Source: Epiperipatus broadwayi
Lineage: Eukaryota; Onychophora; Udeonychophora; Euonychophora; Peripatidae
DNA: 64,000 bases
NCBI GenBank assembly: GCA_028023455.1
Contig: JAQFVV010000017.1
Location: 3,083,501 to 3,147,500 of the forward strand
Reading direction: 5' to 3'
This document shows, in pieces, positions 57,351-64,000 of the stretch. The translations under genes were made by a program, and so were the position numbers. The notes beneath the pieces were generated by a model that worked only from the letters and a program-made list of their open reading frames with translations, was not told the origin of the DNA and searched no databases. Each line of letters opens with the position of its first letter. The stretch's first letter is position 1.

Positions 57351-57680
57351 AAGCCAATTGTAAATGTTTAAGTTGTACACTCATTATATTTTTAGAGTTA
57401 ATAAACTCGAGTTGGTAAATTAATTCTATGAGTTAACTCATTATTTAAATACAATATAGATGCATATTCAGATGGTGGTAAAAGATCATCCCTGATTATT
57501 GAAAAATGGTGCAGTTCAACAGTTTTTAAACCTATTTACAGTAGCATAATAATTCAGGATAATTATGAAAGAAAGAATCATTGTATACTAACAGAGATAA
57601 TATTGAGAAATTGACTAAAAAAATGGCCATTGCACAATAGTTCCATAAATTTATTTAATGCACATTGATTACATAAGTTA

Positions 57681-57758
57681 TATTTACTAAGGCAATAAAC
57701 CTAAAGCATGTGCTGTTGAAAATGTGAAGATGCTTTAGGTTTATTGCCTTAGTAAATA
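57681..57758. repeat. MITE hairpin, TTTACTAAGGC group
   Basis: Arms TTTACTAAGGCAATAAACCT and complement with a 25-bp loop; same as 48,489-48,561. Confidence 0.75.
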
Positions 57759-57914
57759 GTTCTATAACTAAATTTGATGTTAACAACACATTATCATGGT
57801 AGATTTATGTGGCTCATGTTGAGAAATATCAATAATTCAACTAACTAAAAGTTGCAACACTGATGATGATCATCAATGATGTATTGCTGATATCCAACTG
57901 ACTATAAATCACAA

Positions 57915-59095
57915 AGGTCCCTGAGGATGTTCCATATGAAGAATTGTTGGAAAAGTTAAACAAATATCTTAAGTCTATTACATCTAGACACAGGGCATGT
58001 TTAAGAAGTTGATAGTCACTCTGAACACTTGCAAAAGACTAGTTATTATGGGTATGTGTGACAACAAGCTTAGACAACTTTTATTAAATGAAATAGGATT
58101 AATGGACATTTGAGCTATCGAAAAAGAATATCATATAAAGTTATGATAGAAAGTGCAGCAGAGTTCCAAAATATGGTGGAAGAAATTAAACACAATGGTT
58201 AAAAGAGTGCAACCACAGTCTATAAACAGACAAAGTTATGGTAAATACCTTGACATGTTATTGTTGAGGTGGTAAAGACCATGTGCAAAATTGTGGTGGT
58301 AAAGATCATGAAAAAAAGATGCATAAGTTTAAAAATGACACATACCATTTACAGTGTTAAAGGGCATTTTTTACAAGTTTGTTGCAATAAGCAGAGAAGT
58401 AGTAAATAAGATATACTTACTATGGAAGTGTAAATAGAGGGGAGAAGCTGACAAATGACAAACTACCCTGATACCTCTCTGAGGAGTCCCAAAGCACAAA
58501 ACCATGGTCAGGGGTTACTGACAGAGATATTTTAAGTGCTGTCTCTGGTTATGCATTTATCATAAAGCTTGTAGAGGAATTGGCAATCCTCATTGTTTAT
58601 AACTTACAAGCTTAAGAGATAAGGTCATATGATATATGAATCTTATTTTGACTGTTAATATTGATGAGAATTGTAATTTACTGGATATTCCAATTTGCAA
58701 GCAGAAAGTTCAAATGGAATGTTGAAAAGAGATTGAAGATAATAAGATAATGGGAAAGGAATATTTAAATGATAAAGCAAATTTATTATCAACTGACATA
58801 AATGGAAACAATATAGATATATTAGGAATTGTAAGGTATGGTAAAAGTAAATTCAAGAGTGAGAAACTTACCCCTTTATATTGTATCAAGATATTGAACT
58901 CAATTTTTGGCTGAAACTGGTTTAAACCTTTATGGATTCAATTAAAAAATAATAAAAATAGTCCAGTTAAAATCTCAAGTGTAGGAAAAATTTCCAAAGC
59001 TGTTCAACCCTGGTCCTGCAGAACTGAATATGCCACCAGTTGACATAAAATTAAGGGATAATGCTTAGCATCCTGAAACAGTCAGATCTAACGAT
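57915..59095 (+). pseudogene. Gypsy-type gag-protease relic
   Basis: VPYEELLEKLNKYLKS and then MCDNKLRQLLLNE follow the Gypsy capsid pattern. CYC, then GGKDHVQNC at about 58,260-58,298 is a decayed CCHC knuckle. DINGNNIDILGIVRYG and TPLYCIKILNS at about 58,795-58,905 match the protease-to-RT region, and FNPGPAELNMPPVDIKLRDN at 58,999-59,062 matches the segment just before the RT. Many stops. A second piece with RT and RNase H is at 63,230-63,990; whether both come from one element is unknown. Confidence 0.65.
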
Positions 59096-59202
59096 CAGTC
59101 TGTTTCACCTACTATACTCTATAGTAGTATATTTATTTCATAGCCGACTCAACTCAAATTGCATATATTCCTTTTATTAAAACTTTGAGCTTGTGCTTTT
59201 AA

Positions 59203-59967
59203 CCCTTAAACTGCTAATTATATTATTGGTTGTATGAGGTAAAAATCAAATCTTTTAATTGGCCAACTCACAAACTGAAGACAAAGCCTATTGTTAAAAC
59301 ATATTCGCCTATAATATTAAATTCAACTCAGATACGTTTATAAAAAGTATATTACTAATTTTTCAGGTTATGAAAGAGAATGAAAGTTCTTTCAAAAATA
59401 AATTGCTATTTATTTATTATAAAATATATTCAATTTCAGCAAATATAAAGCAAATGTCTAAACAAAAAAGTGCTGACGCAAATGCTTTTTTTCAATTTTA
59501 CGTTATGGAAAAGTAAAGATTTCTTTTTGCTAAATCTTAAATAGTTTTACTAAAATCTTCAATATTTTTCGAAAATAATTTTGTTTTTTTAGTATATTTT
59601 TTAAAAAACTATTTTAATTTATCATTTTATATTTTTTTAATACTTAAATTACATTCGAAATGAAAATCTGTGTTTTTCTTTATTTTCTTTGATCAGGCGG
59701 TTTCTTTGTTCTTTCCAGCCAATCAGAATGTCTTTTTCAGCTGAGAGCCGGCTGACAGCCAATCACCAACAAGGTTCTTCTTTGTTTAGTTTTAAATGTG
59801 GTTTTTTTGATTTTTTACTTGTAAAATAATTTGGAAGAGGGCACCATCTTACAGAACTTTTAAAAACCTAATCAATAACTGTCAAACGAATATTCTACCA
59901 TTAAAACTAGCAGAATTAGAGTGACGTCAGATGTCGACGAGATGCCTCATAAGAGGCGGTTTAAGAG
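59203..59967. mobile_element. piggyBac-type MITE with TTAA target
   Basis: Termini CCCTTAAACTGC and (inverted) CTCTTAAACCGC, flanked on both sides by TTAA (59,199-59,202 and 59,968-59,971). The CCC start, short TIR and TTAA target are the hallmarks of piggyBac transposons. At 765 bp without transposase it is non-autonomous. Confidence 0.85.
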
Positions 59968-59971
59968 TTAA

Positions 59972-62212
59972 TACTGCTGAGTATGTGTGTATAATCATTT
60001 TATTCATTATAATATGCAGATGCAAGCAGGGGTAGCACATACCGCCCTTTGTTAAAACTGAAGTAAACCTGGCAGTAGGTAGTTAGAATTTATGTATATA
60101 ACAAAATTATAAATTTAGATTTTATAAAATTATTCATTTAAGAATTTATATTTTAATATTCATTTTAAATAATTTTTGAGTTCTGTTGTTTTATTTAAAA
60201 TTACACAAGTTGTAAGTTGTTTACGAGTTTAAAAAATATTTTTTTAGCTGAAAATTGATCTAATTTAAATTATAAACAAAAACAAATTTGAAAACCTAGT
60301 CAGGCATACATTTATCTTAAGTCAAATTGGGGAACCCAAGAGAAAAGAGCTATTAACTAAAGATTTAGCTGCAGATAATAAGAAAAGAGAAAGAAAAAAG
60401 AAAGCGAAAACTTAGTTAAAAGCAAGATCGTAGAAGTAAAGAAGGGATGTTGCTAAAGTGGAATGGGGGGGGGATGCTGGCAAATATATGATATAAAACC
60501 TGTCATGGCTATTTTAAGTTAGTTAGACACATCTTTTCCTAAATGAGTGTTGAAGAATAGTAATTAAAGAGTTTGTTCCCACATTACTTTTTGCCAAACT
60601 GAATTCGGACCAAGAAATCATTGAAACTTGCTAAGATGAGAACTGTGGGCTAGTGGGTGATAGACTTGCTGTCTATCTCCCATGGAAAACTGCTTTACAG
60701 AATGGGAGAACATCAACCTCAGCCTTGCCAAGTAATGGAGAAGTCGCACCCTTTAATGGAGAAAAGCCACATCTTGAACTAATGGAGAGAAGATACCTAG
60801 TAAGGAATGCCTTGAAAAACTGACTACCAAGCATTACTGGGTAAATCATTCTGCAGAATACCCGAATTTTATTCCTAACTTTAAATCAAAGCTAGCTAAA
60901 TAATCAAGTATTGTATCTTTATAATATTTAAATGTTACATTAAACCATTTATGTTTTATTTATTTTAAACTTATAGCATTCTTAAATTTCTTGCTTGATT
61001 ACAGGTATTTAAGTTCTATAAAACCATTTAAAACATAAGTTCTTATTCATTTTTTAAATTCTAACTTTATCGGCTTCTGCAATTTGTTCTTATACCATCC
61101 ATATTTAGTTGTTAAATCCATGTTTGTTAATTTATGCTATGTTCATCAGAATGGAGTTTAGTGGGGTTTGATTATTCTCAGAGAGGTGATTAGGCATCTT
61201 TCCACTATGGTAAAATATTGTAATATAAAGAAATATATGCAAAACTCCTTTCTGAAATCAAACTATCATTTGTGCTAGGTTTGATCCAGCTATTTGTAAC
61301 ATACTGTACAAGTTATTTTAGAAATTTATATTTTACTTAGTATTAGGTGAGAGTGATACTATGCAGCATATAAGTAGTATTCTCACTCTTAATAAATCCC
61401 TAAATTTGCTGTAACTTATATGTTAAGCTGTACAGATATCCTTAAATCATATTCCTATTATTGCCTCTGTAGTGTGATTAGATATACTATTTATGAACCA
61501 CCAGGTAGTGGCAGTGATAGAAGCTATAGATTTGGCATAATTGATTAAGATAAAATATTAAATCAGCATGGCAAATATGTTGCTAGTTAGTATAAATATG
61601 CATAGCTTCTTGCTATACCTATAGTTGCCTACATCAGGGTTGATATTTCTTATTTCATATTGGAAGGAATCAAAGGATTCCAAGCACGCGTTAAGCAGCT
61701 GTTCAGATCACTCGGATAAAAGAGCCTCTTCTTATTATAGCAAGTAGCACAGTCTGGAGAACCAATTATTAGGTAATGAATCTTAATTAGGAGCACATTT
61801 GAGATGCACCTACTTTATTATCATAGTTTGTAATGCCATGGAGTCTGACATCAAACTGCCCTGCATCTGTTCAGCCTTTCACAATAATCCACCTCGGCTT
61901 TGATCCGATTCGGAATCTGAGTTAATGCGATTTATCTGTGTAGTAAATTATGTTTAAACTTAATAATATAATTCCAAGTAGTTTCCAATTAATTTGATCA
62001 CTCTAGCTGTTACTAATTTTCATGGCATAGTTCATAGCATAAATTCAGACATAAGTGATGGGAAATATCTTGTCTCATAATTGACTTAACCTTGCTCAGT
62101 CATTGGAATTTTAGACACTATATCTTAATTGTGTGTATATTCTTCTGTAACATAAAAGATGGTGTATGCATATTGTCAGTCCTGTAAATCCATAATCTAT
62201 ATAAACATTTTG
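59972..62212. other. Spacer; possible LTR start at 60,448
   Basis: TAAAGAAGGGA (60,437-60,447) followed by TGTTGCTAAAGTGG resembles a Gypsy polypurine tract and LTR start on the plus strand, and the 400 bp that follow are less AT-rich, as an LTR might be. No matching second LTR, no 3' boundary. The rest has no recognised feature. Confidence 0.3.
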
Positions 62213-62490
62213 TAAACCTAAGTATTCACTCACCTGTGTGTGAGTAAATGTATATATAATTTGCATTGTTTTATCACTTATTACATTCTTTGTAAATGTG
62301 AGTATTCATTCACCTGTGTATGAGCAAATATATATAATTCATCTGCATGTGAGCATATATATATATAATTTCCATTGTTTTATCATTTATTAATTGCATT
62401 GAATATTCTTTATAAATCTGAGTATCCACCAATGGGTGTGAACAAATGTATATAATTTACATTCTTTTATCATTTATTAATTATTACATC
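62213..62490. repeat. Short tandem repeat, three units of about 90 bp
   Basis: Each unit has GAGTATYCAYYCACC, then TGTGAGNAAATRTATATAATT and CATTNTTTTATCA. Divergent units, no coding content. Confidence 0.65.
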
Positions 62491-63229
62491 AAATTTTGAT
62501 TATAAATTTTATTAAATGCCCATTATTATATTAAGTAATAATTTACTAAGGCTGTAACCTTAGAAATAAGCGTCTGAAAATACGAAGGTAGGGTCAAATT
62601 TTATAAAATATAAATTCCTCTCAGTCTCCACTCTTGCTCATTACACTTATGAATCACTAGTTAAGTTACATAATCATTTGTGGGGGGGGAAATGTCTCAT
62701 GTTTTACTGCTCTGCTACTGTTGGAACATACATAAGGAGATATTGAGTGTAGCCTCAGGCATGTCATTCACTATGGGTTGACTTGGAAGCAGAGGTAAGA
62801 GAGTTGAGGTATGATCGGACATAGGATAGTACTATCCCAACTTGGTCAGCTATTGGTTCTTGGGATCAGACTCTTGGTCTGTTGAGCAAATGTACAAACC
62901 TGACCATTACATGCCTGTCTGCAGACCATCAAATAATTTTGAAACCTAATGGGACTGTGCTTCTATGCAATGAATATCACCTAACTATGTATAGCTATGT
63001 AATTAAAGGAGGATACCTGCTATTCCAGTCTTTGGGATATTTTATCTTCATTACAAAAAGCTTCCTATTTGTTTTAATTGATCTACAGTCAATGCTCCAG
63101 CAGATTCCAGTTACAATAATAACAGTTGAGTTTTTAACCATTTGTGTGCATTTGTGACTATTCAAATGTAATAAGTTACAATATGGAATCATTAGAACTC
63201 TTGTGTTTCAAACAAATCAAACAATGTGT
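62491..63229. other. Spacer with MITE fragment
   Basis: 62,500-62,610 matches one end of the 60-bp-TIR MITE (39,841). A short plus-strand frame at 62,882-63,157 shows no domain. Confidence 0.5.
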
Positions 63230-63861
63230 TGTAAGAACTAAAAGGAGTCATTCCTTCCTTACCTTAATGATATCCTGATAACCATTTGAATAGAAATTAA
63301 ACTGAGAGTATGTATTAATAAAGTATGTGGAAAGCAAAAATATTTGGTGCATGACTCACCACCATGAAATACATATGGTCTAATAAAATATTAAGTTCTT
63401 AGGACATATTATTATTGAAAAAGGAAAGTATCTGAATCCAGAAAAAGTAAGAGCTGTGAAAAATGCACCTAAAACCAAAAATGGCAGGGATCTGCAGATA
63501 TTCTTAGGATTGTCACTTTTTTTTTAGTTTCCTGAAAGAAAAATCTCATATTGCAACTCCATTTTATGATCTGTTAAAGAAAAAAACAATTATGAAAATG
63601 GGGAGTTGAACAAGGTATTGTGTTTAAGTAACTAAGTCTTATTAATGACATGCCAACTTTTGGTACCCTACAAAAATATCCAGGATGAAATAATAACCAT
63701 GAACACTTGGAAATATGGAGTTGGTATTCATAGAAGTTTATGGAGTGAATGCCCAATGGTGAAAAAAGTCATATCCAATTTGATGAAGAGGCTTTAGTAA
63801 TAGTACTTGCTAAGTTTCATCCATATATATATATATATATATATATATGGATATATATATA

Positions 63862-63897
<36 letters not shown>

Positions 63898-63990
63898 ATA
63901 CTTTCCAGATCCCATGAACTATAGACCTCTATTGAAAAGATTGGGAATTTGAAAAGATCTGATAATTTTAGTCAATGAATAATCAGATGG
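63230..63990 (+). pseudogene. Gypsy RT C-terminal part and RNase H relic
   Basis: LPYLNDILI (counterpart of the catalytic YLDDIL, with D changed to N), then KFLGHIIIEKGKYLNPEKV (YLGHII...G..P...K), DLQIFLGL (L..FLGL), WKYGVGI (DAS.YGVGA) and KFHPYI appear in order in broken frames, interrupted by a (TA)n array. It may continue past the window end. Confidence 0.7.
63822..63894. repeat. (TA)n microsatellite
   Basis: TA repeat with two short interruptions, inside the Gypsy RNase H relic. Confidence 0.95.
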
Positions 63991-64000
63991 ATAAACATTT

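Noticed and set aside
60436-60900. Complete solo LTR
   Set aside because: Only a polypurine-like tract and TG start are visible; no 3' end, TSD or second copy.

Overview
This window looks like AT-rich (roughly 70% A+T) intergenic or intronic DNA from an animal nuclear genome. It is almost entirely transposable-element debris of animal type: RTE and other APE-type LINEs, Penelope-like elements (PLEs) with GIY-YIG endonuclease, Ty3/Gypsy elements, and hAT-, piggyBac- and Tigger/pogo-like DNA transposons, with long (ATCT)n and (TA)n microsatellites. There is no operon, CRISPR array or bacterial signal. An arachnid or another AT-rich invertebrate is my guess from the style of the LINE and the PLE/RTE load, with low confidence.

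Layout. 0-5 kb: AT-rich DNA, a LINE ORF1-like relic and foldback elements. 5.2-9.9 kb: one decayed RTE LINE (endonuclease, RT, C-terminus in order) split by at least four insertions. 10-11.4 kb: a foldback element and a TIR element built of tandem monomers. 13.8-17.1 kb: a hAT MITE, a second TIR family and a GC-richer tandem repeat. 17.6-19.1 kb: tRNA-like sequences and microsatellites. 19.1-29.2 kb: a complete LTR retrotransposon on the minus strand with 3-kb LTRs, a 5-bp TSD and a lysine-tRNA-type primer site. Its interior has no gag-pol but one 536-codon K/E-rich ORF with a single frameshift. 29.4-30 kb: a palindrome. 32.3-37.4 kb: a tandem-monomer TIR element interrupted by an RTE fragment and a 3'-truncated Gypsy. 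37.8-41.9 kb: nested TIR, Tigger-like and foldback elements. 42-44.1 kb: a PLE relic. 46.2-48.2 kb: a TIR element containing a retrocopy-like KGD4/MRPS36 ORF and PLE debris. 49.9-51.8 kb: RTE ends and a foldback element. 52.3-55.9 kb: a LINE with EN, RT and C-terminal zinc knuckle. 56-64 kb: Gypsy relics, a piggyBac MITE and tandem repeats.

Two systems stand out. (1) The 10.1-kb LTR element appears to be non-autonomous, with an ORF in sense orientation where gag-pol should be. (2) Foldback elements of two families (A and B) are repeatedly flanked by 13-18 bp target duplications, and many copies carry a hammerhead-ribozyme-like core (CTGATGA, a stem, GAAA, then CTAGTC or CTGTC). Such duplications fit target-primed reverse transcription better than cut-and-paste transposition, and PLE relics that could represent the helper lineage lie in the same window.

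The only host-like coding sequences I can defend are the KGD4-like ORF and, weakly, a 40-codon exon-like stretch at 44.5 kb. Several frames break at A/T homopolymers, so some frameshifts may be sequence errors.
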